Positions 1-8,641 are shown, counted from the first letter of the stretch. The stretch: DNA of 64,000 nt from Rivularia sp. MS3 (GCA_019192545.1 JAHCMI010000002.1:1-64000), one strand, 5' to 3'. Numbers and translations are program-made. Notes: a model not told the origin generated them from the letters alone.

Positions 1-70
1 CACCGAAATCAACACAAAATGGTGCGTTGCACTTGGTGACAACACACCCTACGAATAATAATTCTGTATA

Positions 71-112
71 TATCAACTAATAACTAACCACTATCAACTA
101 ATAACTAACTAC
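71..112. repeat. 21-bp tandem repeat, two copies
   Basis: Two consecutive 21-bp copies starting TATCAACTAATAACTAAC differ at one base and end four bases before the ATG of the ABC ATPase gene. No Shine-Dalgarno sequence is visible between the repeat and the start codon. The first 60 bases of the window carry a GGTGCG...CACCCTACG dispersed repeat of the type found at several other places here. Confidence 0.7.
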
Positions 113-116
113 TAAT

Positions 117-851
117 ATGAATAAACCAATCATCCGTACAGAATCGTTGTGTAAATCATTTGGAAGTCTGGAGGTACTTAAAAATATTTCTACAGAGATT
201 TCTCAAGGTGAAGTGGTTGCTATTTTAGGTCCTTCTGGTTCGGGAAAATCTACTTTTTTACGATGCATTAATTTATTAGAAATGCCGACTTTAGGAAAGG
301 TTTATTTTCATGACGAAGAAATAACTCATCCTAAAACTAACATTGCTAAAATTCGACAGCGTTTGGTAATGGTATTTCAGCATTTTAATTTGTTTCCCCA
401 TATGACGGTGCTACAAAATATTACTTATGCACCTATTAAGGTAAAAAGCTTGGAGAAGAAACAAGCCGGAATCAAAGCGATTGAATTACTGGAAAAAGTC
501 GGTTTAGCACAAAAAGCTGATGCCTACCCAGCAAGACTTTCAGGAGGGCAAAAGCAGCGCGTAGCTATAGCCCGTGCTTTAGCTATGGAACCGGAAATGA
601 TTTTGTTTGATGAACCTACCTCTGCTTTAGATCCAGAAATGGTTAAAGATGTATTAGAGGTAATGAAAAATTTGGCAAATACCGGAATCACGATGGCTAT
701 AGTGACTCATGAAATGGGCTTCGCAAGAGAAGTTGCGAGTCGAATCATGTTTCTCGACACCGGATATCTAGCTGAAGACGCTGCACCAAAAGATTTTTTC
801 AATAATCCAAAGTGCGATCGCGCTAAACAATTTTTAGAAAAAATGCTTTAA
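117..851 (+). CDS. Polar amino acid ABC transporter, ATP-binding subunit (GlnQ/HisP type)
   Basis: This is a complete 244-residue ATPase of the polar amino acid importer family. It would energise uptake of an amino acid such as glutamine, arginine or histidine from the inner face of the plasma membrane. Walker A (GPSGSGKST) is at residues 38-46, the Q-loop (VFQHFN) near 87, the ABC signature (LSGGQKQR) at 141-148 and Walker B (MILFDEP) at 161-167, followed by the H-loop (IVTHEMG). Family members almost always work with a permease and a periplasmic binding protein. Neither follows here, so they are probably upstream, outside the window. The substrate cannot be told from this subunit. The gene is followed by a candidate sRNA on the same strand. 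Confidence 0.93.
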   Translation: MNKPIIRTESLCKSFGSLEVLKNISTEISQGEVVAILGPSGSGKSTFLRCINLLEMPTLGKVYFHDEEITHPKTNIAKIRQRLVMVFQHFNLFPHMTVLQNITYAPIKVKSLEKKQAGIKAIELLEKVGLAQKADAYPARLSGGQKQRVAIARALAMEPEMILFDEPTSALDPEMVKDVLEVMKNLANTGITMAIVTHEMGFAREVASRIMFLDTGYLAEDAAPKDFFNNPKCDRAKQFLEKML

Positions 852-927
852 ATTTGTTTTTCTCTGGTGAGAGTTAATCAATATACAATTTTCATATTTT
901 GGTAATATATACTTCACACTTGATAAG

Positions 928-933
928 TATAAT
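928..933 (+). promoter_or_regulatory. -10 hexamer TATAAT of the Yfr1 candidate
   Basis: A perfect TATAAT lies about 7 nt upstream of the predicted 5' end of the Yfr1-like RNA. No convincing -35 box is seen at the usual distance. Confidence 0.45.
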
Positions 934-938
934 TGGTT

Positions 939-1016
939 ATAGACAGCATAAAACAACATTCCTCACACCACATTTGAAGCTCTCTTCCCTTAAATGGGTT
1001 GAGAGCTTTTATTTTT
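939..1016 (+). ncRNA. yfr1: Yfr1-like small regulatory RNA
   Basis: Yfr1 is a short cyanobacterial sRNA with an unpaired, ultraconserved 11-nt core (ACTCCTCACAC) followed by a Rho-independent terminator. It acts by pairing this core with mRNAs of outer-membrane and other proteins. Here ATTCCTCACAC, 10 of 11 bases, lies at 957-967. It is followed by the terminator AAGCTCTC / GAGAGCTT (977-984, 1001-1008) with a T-rich tail, and a TATAAT box precedes it. The size of about 75 nt fits the family. A 5' stem is only weakly suggested, and the boundaries are estimates. The hairpin could instead simply terminate the ABC ATPase gene, but the core motif at the right distance favours Yfr1. Confidence 0.6.
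977..1016 (+). terminator. Rho-independent terminator
   Basis: The stem AAGCTCTC / GAGAGCTT has a 16-nt loop and is followed by a T-rich run. It forms the 3' end of the Yfr1 candidate and would also stop read-through from the ABC ATPase gene. Confidence 0.75.
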
Positions 1017-1110
1017 GCTGGCAATAAATTTTACTTATTCTTTTCGTATTTATTGCGTATTTACAGGATTTGTAACAAACACTCAAGTCAGCAGCTAAAA
1101 CCTATAAAAA

Positions 1111-1980
1111 TTAAGGATTGCAGTATATACATTGGGCAGGCTCTGCAAACTGTTTACCTTGGGGAAAAGATTTTTCTTTCCTGAAACCACATTTTTGGCA
1201 CTTATAAATTACAGACTTTGTTAAAGTCGTGGGAGCGCTACACCATTCACAAGGCAATCCCGGAATTTGTTGAACAATATCAAAACCAGGTGCCGAACAA
1301 TTTGGACAAAGGCTATTAATTTTTTCAATCAGGTTTAAGGTAGCTTTTTCTATATTCTTCATTCTCGTGGGATTGTACATTGCTCGCATATCAGTTTCGA
1401 GATGTAATACACCATTCGATGATTTATTCAACCCACTATTTATTGCTTCAGTTAACGCTGCTTCTGTATTAATGCCTTTAATTATCTCTTCGCTATTTTT
1501 AGGATACTCGTTCAACATGACAACCAAACCATGTTGGGGAAAGCCAACTTTTTCGGCAAAATCAAAAGCTTGTTGGATATTCTTAACTTGTAAATGATTG
1601 TGATTTGTATCTGTAGATAATTCTTCGCCAATGATTTCCAAATCATTTTTTCTATCTATCAAAATTACAACTTCTCGATTGCATGGAATTAATGGAAAAG
1701 AAGGGTGAGGAGCAAAACTTCCTTCACTGGCGATCGCCAAACTTTCATTAGTTAGTAAAATTGCTTGTTGCGCTTTCAATCTTGCAGCTTCTATTTGACT
1801 TCCCGAACGCTCTATTTCTCTTGTAAATGAGCCAAATTTATCGGTATTAAAATTTTGCGGTACTGTTACCTTTACACCTAATTCTTTATCTAAGAGCGGA
1901 GCAATCACTCTCTCTTTTTTATGCATGGTAGCGAGTACGGCAACTCGATTTTTAAAGATTGTCTGACTATCCGTAAACAT
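1111..1980 (-). CDS. DUF6671 family protein with C-terminal zinc-ribbon cysteines
   Basis: This is a 289-residue soluble protein whose function I do not know. The sequence resembles the conserved hypothetical family I recall as DUF6671: an N-terminal segment with the phrase ATMHKKERVIAPL, a middle part with SEGSFAPHPSFPLIPCNRE, and a cysteine-rich tail. The tail contains four CxxC pairs (CPNC, CEWC, CQKC, CIYC) in the last 75 residues, as expected for zinc-ribbon folds. No signal peptide or membrane span is visible. It is followed on the same strand, after 64 bp, by the membrane protein gene. The gap holds a GGTGCGT...ACGCACC palindrome. Confidence 0.75.
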   Translation of the reverse strand: MFTDSQTIFKNRVAVLATMHKKERVIAPLLDKELGVKVTVPQNFNTDKFGSFTREIERSGSQIEAARLKAQQAILLTNESLAIASEGSFAPHPSFPLIPCNREVVILIDRKNDLEIIGEELSTDTNHNHLQVKNIQQAFDFAEKVGFPQHGLVVMLNEYPKNSEEIIKGINTEAALTEAINSGLNKSSNGVLHLETDMRAMYNPTRMKNIEKATLNLIEKINSLCPNCSAPGFDIVQQIPGLPCEWCSAPTTLTKSVIYKCQKCGFRKEKSFPQGKQFAEPAQCIYCNP

Positions 1981-2003
1981 AGTTTCTTAAGTTAGTAGCA
2001 AAT

Positions 2004-2036
2004 CAAAATGGTGCGTTTATAAATGACGACGCACCT
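2004..2036. repeat. GGTGCGT...ACGCACC palindromic repeat
   Basis: GGTGCGT and ACGCACC flank about 13 bases and form a hairpin between the two reverse-strand genes. The same motif pair recurs at the window start, near 60540-60610 and at 61575-61640, so this is one copy of a dispersed repeat family. Confidence 0.5.
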
Positions 2037-2044
2037 TAGTTTAA

Positions 2045-2527
2045 TTATGCATTTGCTGAGAGAAAGGGAATGCTTTTGGCTAAAAAATCACTTACCGCAA
2101 TATTTTGTTTATTTGCCCAATATTCGCTCAAAAAATGAATTTGTCTTAAACCAACAATTAAATTCAACCCCGGAATAAATATCCACCAAACTATCAAAGG
2201 TTCTTTCATACCTGCATCACGATAAAGTTGGTTTACAGTTTTATACAAACGATACTGAGAAATATAAATCCAGATAATACCTAAAAGTGAGAACCAACCG
2301 AACCATCCCGGAACATCAGGATCGAAAATCCGTAAAATTTGAGAAACAGCTACACCTAATAAAAAAGGAGCTAAACATTTAATTCCAGACCACCCATAAC
2401 CATTGTAGCGTTTTAATTCTTCATGAATAATATACTTGTACCAACCGTAATACAGCATTCCCGTAGCTACAGATAAAACAATTACTCTCCACAAAGGACG
2501 GGGTTTTCCTAAATTTTCCTTAGACAT
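2045..2527 (-). CDS. Small integral membrane protein, DUF4234-like
   Basis: This 160-residue protein has about four hydrophobic stretches (roughly residues 12-28, 48-66, 76-92 and 110-126). It also has the motif pair RVIVLSVATGMLYYGWYKYI and LYKTVNQLYRDAG, which resembles the DUF4234 family (short bacterial inner-membrane proteins of unknown role). It has no catalytic motif I recognise. It sits 64 bp upstream of the DUF6671 gene on the same strand, so the two may be co-transcribed. It is divergent from the LemA gene. Confidence 0.6.
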   Translation of the reverse strand: MSKENLGKPRPLWRVIVLSVATGMLYYGWYKYIIHEELKRYNGYGWSGIKCLAPFLLGVAVSQILRIFDPDVPGWFGWFSLLGIIWIYISQYRLYKTVNQLYRDAGMKEPLIVWWIFIPGLNLIVGLRQIHFLSEYWANKQNIAVSDFLAKSIPFLSANA

Positions 2528-2836
2528 ATTGATAAATTGGATATCAAATTTAGCTTGTTAACATTACTTAATGTCTCATAATTTGCGAATATTTGAGCTA
2601 AAGATTTTGATATTTCAATGATTTTATTGAGTAATTCTATCCCTTAGCTTACTAAAGGCATTCATAAAATCTATACAGTAAATATTTAGGTTTATTCAGT
2701 AAAATCCCTTAATCATTTTCACAGAAGACAAAAATGACCTTGTGAAATTAGACTCAGATTAGATAAAAAACTTTTGCAAAAGAATAATGTCAGAGAAAGT
2801 AAAAACTGACGATTTAAACTATAGGAATTTAAATTT
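2528..2836. other. Divergent intergenic region, nothing recognised
   Basis: This AT-rich 309-bp stretch lies between the divergent DUF4234-like and lemA genes. It must hold promoters in both directions, but no clear motif, RNA or ORF was recognised. Confidence 0.5.
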
Positions 2837-3424
2837 ATGGGATTTTTTATTTTCGTAGGTGCTGTTATTGCCACTGTTCTTTTAATTATCATTAATAGCT
2901 ATAACGATTTAGTTAAGTATCGCAACCGCTACAAAAATGCTTATGCTCAAATTGATGTGCAACTACAGCGACGTTATGATTTGATTCCTAATTTGGTAGA
3001 AACTGCTAAAGGGTATATGAAGCACGAAAAAGAAACTTTAGAAGCAGTAATTGCGGCAAGAAATTCTGCGATTGCTGCTAGCAGTCGTGCCGCAAAAAAT
3101 CCTGGCGACTCTCAAGCAATGGGACAATTAGGCAATGCAGAAGCAGTTTTAAATAGTGCATTGAGTAAATTGATGCTAATTTCCGAATCATACCCTGATT
3201 TGAAAGCAGACCAATCCATGAGTAAACTAATGGAAGAATTATCTTCAACAGAAAATCGGATTGCTTTTGCACGTCAAGCTTTCAATGATGCAGTAACGCT
3301 TTACAACACTAAAGGCGAAGTTTTTCCTAGCAATTTAGTTGCTGATAGCTTTAACTTTACTTCTGCCGATTTGTTAGAAGAAGTTGCGCCGGAAGTCAGA
3401 AACACCCCTCGCGTTTCTTTTTAA
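2837..3424 (+). CDS. lemA: LemA family protein
   Basis: This is a 195-residue LemA-type protein with one N-terminal transmembrane anchor (residues 1-20) followed by a helical bundle. The family's RYDLIPNLVETAKGYMKHE segment and the repeated ENRIAFARQAFNDAVTLYN segment are clear. LemA proteins are membrane-anchored, and their biochemical role is poorly defined. They are frequently encoded beside M48 metalloproteases of the HtpX type, as here, where the protease gene follows 179 bp downstream on the same strand. A role in envelope protein quality control together with the protease is an inference from this pairing. Confidence 0.9.
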   Translation: MGFFIFVGAVIATVLLIIINSYNDLVKYRNRYKNAYAQIDVQLQRRYDLIPNLVETAKGYMKHEKETLEAVIAARNSAIAASSRAAKNPGDSQAMGQLGNAEAVLNSALSKLMLISESYPDLKADQSMSKLMEELSSTENRIAFARQAFNDAVTLYNTKGEVFPSNLVADSFNFTSADLLEEVAPEVRNTPRVSF

Positions 3425-3609
3425 AAATGAATTAATTTGCTTACACAATTTAACCTCATGCCGCCTTCGCCATCACTAGCTTTATTTAAGAGAGAAGAAG
3501 GGGTTGAGGTTAGTCTGTGTTGCATTAATAAGAAAACAATTATATTTATTTTTCTACAGATAAAGTTTTTAAAATCATTTATAAAAAATATTTAATAAAA
3601 AGTGTGTTT

Positions 3610-5505
3610 ATGAATTTTTTTGAACATCAGGATAAAGCACGCCAAAAAACGCAACAATTGCTTGGGTTGTTTGCAATAGCTATATCCATAATGATTGTGG
3701 CAATTTATATTGTTGTGTTGCTGTTACTTTATATATTAACGTTCTCAATTGAGACAATAATAATTTGGTGGCAACCTACTTTATTCTTTTGGGTATCAGC
3801 TACGACAATATCCCTCATAGCCTTAGCAAGCTTGTACAAAATCCTTAGTTTACGTCAAGGTGGTTGTGTAATTGCCCAAGAATTAGGTGGAAGATTATTA
3901 CTTACAGAAACTGCCAGCGAACAAGAACAGCAGTTGTTAAATATTGTTGAGGAAATGGCGATCGCCTCTGGTATTCCCATCCCCAAAGTTTACTTACTCG
4001 ATCGCGAACCTAGTTTAAATGCCTTTGCAGCAGGGTTTTCACTTAACGATGCTGTAATTGGTGTGACTCGTGGTTGCATAGAAAAACTTAACCGCGATCA
4101 ATTACAGGGCGTTGTTGCACACGAATTCAGTCATATTCTGAATGGTGATATGGTACTGAATTTACGATTAATGGGCTTGCTCTACGGAATTTTGTTCATT
4201 TATCTTCTCGGAAGAGAAATGTTGTTAGGCATTCCTGATGAAGATGATATTGGTTTTCGTTTGTGGCCATTAGCTTTGGCTTTGATGGCAATTGGCGGTA
4301 TCGGATTACTCTGCGGGCGTTTAATCAAAGCTGCCGTTTCTCGCCAACGAGAATTCCTTGCCGATGCTTCTGCGGTGCAATTCACTCGCAACCCTGACAG
4401 CATTTCTGGGGCATTACAAAAACTGCAAGAAATGGATTCGCGCTTGCTCACACCCAAAGCCGAAGCCGCCAGCCATATGTTCTTCGGTAACGCTGTCAAA
4501 ATCCATTTTTGGGAAGAAAGATTTGCGACTCATCCACCGCTTGCAGTTCGTATTCGTCGCGTTAATGGAGTCAAAGTCAAAAATATTTCAAATTCATCTC
4601 GTAACATAGTAAATTCTTCATCAAATAACTCCTTAGTAATGGGCTTTGCTGGCGGTAATTCCCAAGCTGTAACTCCAGAAAAAGTAGTTGCTCGAATTGG
4701 TACCGTTACACCCAAACATTTTGACTTTACTCAAGAATTATTAGCCGAATTACCCGAATCTTTACGTTTAGGAGTTAAAGAAACACAAACAGCACCAGCA
4801 ATTTTATTTGCTTTAACCTTAGAAAATCAAAATTCCTCAATACAAGAAAAACAGCTTACCTGGCTGCGTCAAGTTCAAACAGAAGAAATAATAAATTTAT
4901 CTGTAAAATTCAACCAAGAAATTGCTCAGCTAAATTCTAATATTCGCTTACCGCTTTTAGATTTAACAATACCCGCATTACGCCAACTGCCACTCAAAGA
5001 ATGCCAAAGAGTTTGTAAATGTACTCAAGGTTTAATCGCAGCCAAAAAACAAGCATCAGTACAAGACTTCGTGGTGCGTTTAATTTTGTGGCATCGCTTG
5101 CAAAGCGTATTTAAACCAGATTGCGACATTACAGTAAAATTCAACTCTATCGCAGAAATTTGGTCGGATTGTTTACTAGTATTATCAGCAATAGCGCAAG
5201 TCGGCGAAAACAATCCAGATTCAGCAGCTTATGCATTTAGCAGTGGTATTTTTCGACTTCGGGGTGCGACACAGCAAGAGAAGCCGAAAGTACCACTCAA
5301 ATGTAATTTTTCAGACGTACAAAAAAGTATTGCAAATCTTCGTCAAGCCACACCAAAACTCAAACAAGCAGTTGTTGATGCTTGTGCCCATACAGTACTA
5401 GTAGATAATAAAGTTAGTGTCCAAGAAAGAGATTTACTCAGAGCGATCGCCATGACATTGGATTGCCCAATACCGCCATTTTTGAATTCAAAGCGAAGTA
5501 ATTAA
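3610..5505 (+). CDS. M48 family membrane zinc metalloprotease with long C-terminal extension
   Basis: This HtpX-related membrane protease has two N-terminal transmembrane segments (about residues 20-80), the zinc motif HEFSH (about 171-175 from the ATG) and further hydrophobic spans. Downstream, SRQREFLADA provides the third zinc ligand. HtpX proteins are usually about 290 residues long; this one has 631. Its extra 290-residue C-terminal part ends with ACAHTVLVDNKVSVQERDLL, which looks like a TerB-type acidic helical module. The ATG at 3610 is chosen over a GTG two codons earlier. It is paired with lemA. A role in membrane protein turnover is known for the family; the function of the extension is unknown. 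Confidence 0.88.
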   Translation: MNFFEHQDKARQKTQQLLGLFAIAISIMIVAIYIVVLLLLYILTFSIETIIIWWQPTLFFWVSATTISLIALASLYKILSLRQGGCVIAQELGGRLLLTETASEQEQQLLNIVEEMAIASGIPIPKVYLLDREPSLNAFAAGFSLNDAVIGVTRGCIEKLNRDQLQGVVAHEFSHILNGDMVLNLRLMGLLYGILFIYLLGREMLLGIPDEDDIGFRLWPLALALMAIGGIGLLCGRLIKAAVSRQREFLADASAVQFTRNPDSISGALQKLQEMDSRLLTPKAEAASHMFFGNAVKIHFWEERFATHPPLAVRIRRVNGVKVKNISNSSRNIVNSSSNNSLVMGFAGGNSQAVTPEKVVARIGTVTPKHFDFTQELLAELPESLRLGVKETQTAPAILFALTLENQNSSIQEKQLTWLRQVQTEEIINLSVKFNQEIAQLNSNIRLPLLDLTIPALRQLPLKECQRVCKCTQGLIAAKKQASVQDFVVRLILWHRLQSVFKPDCDITVKFNSIAEIWSDCLLVLSAIAQVGENNPDSAAYAFSSGIFRLRGATQQEKPKVPLKCNFSDVQKSIANLRQATPKLKQAVVDACAHTVLVDNKVSVQERDLLRAIAMTLDCPIPPFLNSKRSN

Positions 5506-5509
5506 TGTT

Positions 5510-5650
5510 GTCTTCAAATACACCATGACCTATAAAATGAAAAACGTTGTAGGGCTTTTTATCTAGCTTTTGGTTAATATTGCCAATGGTGGCTTCTTTT
5601 AAGACATCTAACTCTATATTTAAAGGCTTTTCGGAGAAGGATTCAAGTAA
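5510..5650 (-). pseudogene. Fragment of a CHAT-domain (caspase-like) protein gene
   Basis: Reading the reverse strand from 5650 gives about 47 uninterrupted codons that end in KKPYNVFHFIGHGVFED. This is the segment around the catalytic His-Gly of CHAT (caspase HetF-associated with TPRs) proteases. There is no start codon, no cysteine-containing second half and no room for them, since the fragment runs into the 3' end of the M48 gene. I read it as a remnant left after deletion of a larger gene. The match is by eye; a protein search of the translated fragment would settle it. Confidence 0.6.
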
Positions 5651-5653
5651 AAA

Positions 5654-5697
5654 AGCGCAGCGATTGTTTGCCTTGGAATGGTGCTTTACGCTGCGCT
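5654..5697. repeat. 9-bp inverted repeat
   Basis: AGCGCAGCG at 5654-5662 and CGCTGCGCT at 5689-5697 form a perfect stem with a 26-nt loop, adjacent to the CHAT remnant. The stem has no T-run, so it is not an obvious terminator. It may mark the edge of a small repeat or an insertion scar. Confidence 0.5.
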
Positions 5698-5699
5698 AA

Positions 5700-5868
5700 A
5701 AGTACCCTACTTTTGTTTTTGATTTAATCCACGTTCCTTAGCTTCAACATATTAGTTCTATAGCCGAGGCTTTAGCTATTAGACGAAGGTATAAACTATC
5801 GTCCGTATTTGAGTGTAAGCGTTAGTGGATGCCTTAGAATTACCACCCAGAGCATGGTAAGGAGGAAA
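5700..5868. other. Structured non-coding stretch
   Basis: Several short stems follow one another: ATAGC/GCTAT, GACGA/TCGTC, and CCTTAGAATTACCA facing TGGTAAGG. No ORF is supported. The pattern could be the decayed 3' end of an IS200/IS605-type element or a small structured RNA, but neither identification is firm. Confidence 0.3.
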
Positions 5869-5917
5869 ACTCTTAACTCTTCACTCTTCACTCCTAACTC
5901 CTAACTCCTAACTCCTT
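5869..5917. repeat. Heptanucleotide tandem repeat (ACTCYTM)7
   Basis: Seven consecutive 7-nt units (ACTCTTA, ACTCTTC twice, ACTCCTA three times, ACTCCTT) reach the stop codon of hemJ. Such short tandemly repeated heptamers are typical of Nostocales intergenic DNA. Confidence 0.85.
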
Positions 5918-6486
5918 TAACCTTGAGAAACCTGCGCTTCCAACTTCTCTTTATCCTGCCGACGCTTTTTAGCGTAAAGCTGAATAGTAGCAGCCATCGC
6001 AATAATTAACCCGAAAATTCCCCAAGCTGTAATATCGGTAGGAAGATTATTCTTGAACACTGCTAGCAACACAATTACAACCAGCATTACAGTAGGTGCT
6101 TCATTCAGAGCGCGCAACTGCTGACTACCCCATTTGCATTCACCAGCTGCTAACTGCTTCATTAAGCGCTTGCAGTAATGATGATAACCAATCAATAACA
6201 CCACGAAAGCCAATTTGACGTGTAACCAAGGCTGTTTTAAAACTTCCGGCTCAGTCGATAGCAAACCAATTGCCATCAAGACCGTTACAATCATTCCTGG
6301 CGTGGTAATAATGCTGTAGAGACGTTTCTCCATGATTTGATATTGATTTTTCAATATCGTGCGTGCCGGTTCCGTTTCTTGCTCGGCTTCTACGTGGTAG
6401 ATAAACAAACGTACCAAGTAGAACAAACCAGCAAACCAAACTACAATACCAACGATGTGAAATGCTTTAAACCAGGAATAAGCCAT
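5917..6486 (-). CDS. hemJ: Protoporphyrinogen IX oxidase HemJ
   Basis: HemJ is the oxygen-independent, heme-binding membrane enzyme that most cyanobacteria use to oxidise protoporphyrinogen IX to protoporphyrin IX, the last step before heme and chlorophyll diverge. The 189-residue protein has the four expected membrane spans. It also has the conserved N-terminal His (FKAFHIVGIVVWFAG, His10) and the WLHVKLAFV segment with the family's His and Lys. The downstream edge abuts a heptamer repeat, and no operon partner is adjacent. It is divergent from the Rieske oxygenase gene, 200 bp away. Confidence 0.92.
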   Translation of the reverse strand: MAYSWFKAFHIVGIVVWFAGLFYLVRLFIYHVEAEQETEPARTILKNQYQIMEKRLYSIITTPGMIVTVLMAIGLLSTEPEVLKQPWLHVKLAFVVLLIGYHHYCKRLMKQLAAGECKWGSQQLRALNEAPTVMLVVIVLLAVFKNNLPTDITAWGIFGLIIAMAATIQLYAKKRRQDKEKLEAQVSQG

Positions 6487-6686
6487 AAATCGTAACCTTT
6501 ATAAACTTCATTTTAAAGGGGCGATATAAATATTAGGTTACGATAAAAAGCTCGTGAACAACTGCTAATAGATGCTCGCTAGGTGAAGAAATACTAACTT
6601 TAACGTTGCCCCGATTCAATTTGGGATAATGTGTTTTTTTGTGTAGATATCTGATTTTTCCGTTTTTACTTGTTGGCTTTTTTTAA

Positions 6687-8024
6687 ATGCAACCCGAATT
6701 CAACTTTTTTGGGCATTGGTATCCAGTTTCTCCTGTAGAAGATATCGACCCCCAAAAACCAACCGCAGTAACAGTTTTAGGACTTCGTTTAGTTATCTGG
6801 AAACCGAAATTATCCGATTACCGGGTATTTTTAGATAAATGTCCCCATCGTCTCGCACCTTTAAGCGAGGGAAGGGTTGACGAAAAAACGGGTAATTTAA
6901 TGTGTAGCTATCATGGTTGGGAATTCGATGCCCAAGGAATTTGTACCCGCATTCCCCAGGCAGAGAATCCACAACTAGTTACGAAAAATCAAAAGCATCT
7001 TTGCGCTGTTAGTTTACCTGTAAGGGAAGAAAATGATTTATTATGGGTTTGGCTCGATGCAAATTCACCCCAACTAGCGAAAGATACGCCTCTGCCTCTT
7101 TCACCTCAAGTTGATGCGAGCAAAGGTTTTGTTTGGTCTTCTTACGTCCGCGATTTAGAATATGATTGGCAAACTTTGGTAGAAAATGTTGCAGATCCAA
7201 GCCATGTTCCTTTTACACATCATGGAGTACAGGGGAATAGAGAACAAGCTTCAGCCTTATCATTAGAAATTATTAAATCAGCAGTTAATTTAATTGAAGC
7301 AAATTATTCAGGAACATTTAACACTACTATTACTTTTGAACCACCTTGCCGCTTAGAATATACAATCCGCGTAGGTAAAGAAGGAAAGCAACTCGGACTT
7401 GTCACCTACTGCATACCAACTTACCCAGGTAAATCAAGAATTATTGCTCAATTTACCCGTAACTTCGCTACCAATCTCAATCGCATAATACCGCGTTGGT
7501 GGAGTCATATAAAAATTAGAAATCAAGTCCTTGATGGTGATATGATTTTGCTGCATCAGCAAGAGCGTTTTCTCCAAGAAAGACAATTACAGGAAAGTTG
7601 GAAAACTGCTTATCAACTACCTACAAGTGCAGATCGCTTAATAATTGAATTTCGTAACTGGTTCGATAAATATTCTCAAGGCAAGGTTCCTTGGGATAAA
7701 GTTGGAATCCAAGTTCCACAGAATTCTACATTGACAATAAATGAAAATCGCCAAGAATTACTCGACCGTTACAAACAACACACTCAAAATTGTAGTAGCT
7801 GTAGAAAAGCACTGAAGAATTCTCAGCGCTTACAAGTATTTTTGGTTGCATATTTTGCCATCGTAATTTCCATAATTGCCACTCTCTCCGATACATTCAG
7901 AATTAAGTTTGGCTTACCTTTAATGTTGAGTGGATTATTGAGTCTAACAGTTTTTGCTTGGCTTAAATTTTGGCTAATTCCTCAATTTATTTTTCAGGAT
8001 TATCTGCATCCCGAGAAAGATTAA
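6687..8024 (+). CDS. Rieske non-heme iron oxygenase, Lls1/pheophorbide a oxygenase-like
   Basis: This is a 445-residue relative of plant PaO/ACD1 (Lls1), Tic55 and chlorophyllide a oxygenase. The Rieske centre is C52-x-H54 (CPHRLAPL) and C73-x2-H76 (CSYHGWEF). The mononuclear iron site is in NVADPSHVPFTHHG (residues 167-180: Asp170, His173, and His178 or 179). The protein ends with a CxxC (CSSC, 369-372) followed by two membrane helices (about 385-405 and 410-430), as in the plastid members, where the CxxC links to redox control. Electrons would come from ferredoxin. The substrate in cyanobacteria is not established. The divergent neighbour hemJ also belongs to tetrapyrrole metabolism. Confidence 0.87.
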   Translation: MQPEFNFFGHWYPVSPVEDIDPQKPTAVTVLGLRLVIWKPKLSDYRVFLDKCPHRLAPLSEGRVDEKTGNLMCSYHGWEFDAQGICTRIPQAENPQLVTKNQKHLCAVSLPVREENDLLWVWLDANSPQLAKDTPLPLSPQVDASKGFVWSSYVRDLEYDWQTLVENVADPSHVPFTHHGVQGNREQASALSLEIIKSAVNLIEANYSGTFNTTITFEPPCRLEYTIRVGKEGKQLGLVTYCIPTYPGKSRIIAQFTRNFATNLNRIIPRWWSHIKIRNQVLDGDMILLHQQERFLQERQLQESWKTAYQLPTSADRLIIEFRNWFDKYSQGKVPWDKVGIQVPQNSTLTINENRQELLDRYKQHTQNCSSCRKALKNSQRLQVFLVAYFAIVISIIATLSDTFRIKFGLPLMLSGLLSLTVFAWLKFWLIPQFIFQDYLHPEKD

Positions 8025-8641
8025 ACCCCAAGGATTTATTCTAATCAAAATTTATTAATATTGAGCAATCAAGCTCATTTAAGTAGTAGAAACTAATGCC
8101 GAAAACAATCATTAATCTAAATATGCTCGACTGTATAATCTTATATAAAAGACGAAATTATATGAAACGCTTGATTATTTTTTAGATATTAATTGAGATT
8201 TATAATGATTATGTGCGATATATAACTGAGCATAAATACTCACAGAAATAAAATTATCGTAAGCATAAATTTAAAAATTTTTATTCCCAGAGTAATTATG
8301 GTTAAATCAGTAATGTGAAAGGCTAATATGTTAAATCCCTGACAAATTCAACTTATTGCTGTAGTAGAGACCTATGTTAAAGAAATTGAATATAATCCCC
8401 GCTATATTTATTTTTTAGAGTAGATAAATTCAGCTATGCGATATGATAGTTAATATTTATTAATATAAATTTCATACTGATGATTTAATATTTTTTTTAT
8501 AAACTCAGTCTTGAGGAAGTGATTCCGAGGTAATGCTGTCATAGTATGAAACATAGGAATACTGTACTGGAGGTAATTTATATCGATAGTACTCATCTAA
8601 GTCAAGAACTGAAGTTAAAAAGTTTTAGGGGTGTAAGGTCT
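8025..8641. other. Long AT-rich intergenic region
   Basis: This 617-bp stretch precedes the response regulator start chosen here. It is AT-rich, with no ORF, strong hairpin or recognisable RNA. An in-frame ATG at 8546 would add 32 residues unlike any response regulator N-terminus, so that part is treated as untranslated leader. Confidence 0.45.

Noticed and set aside
8546-8641. N-terminal extension of the response regulator
   Set aside because: The 32 residues are unlike any receiver domain, and a better start with a ribosome site lies at 8642.
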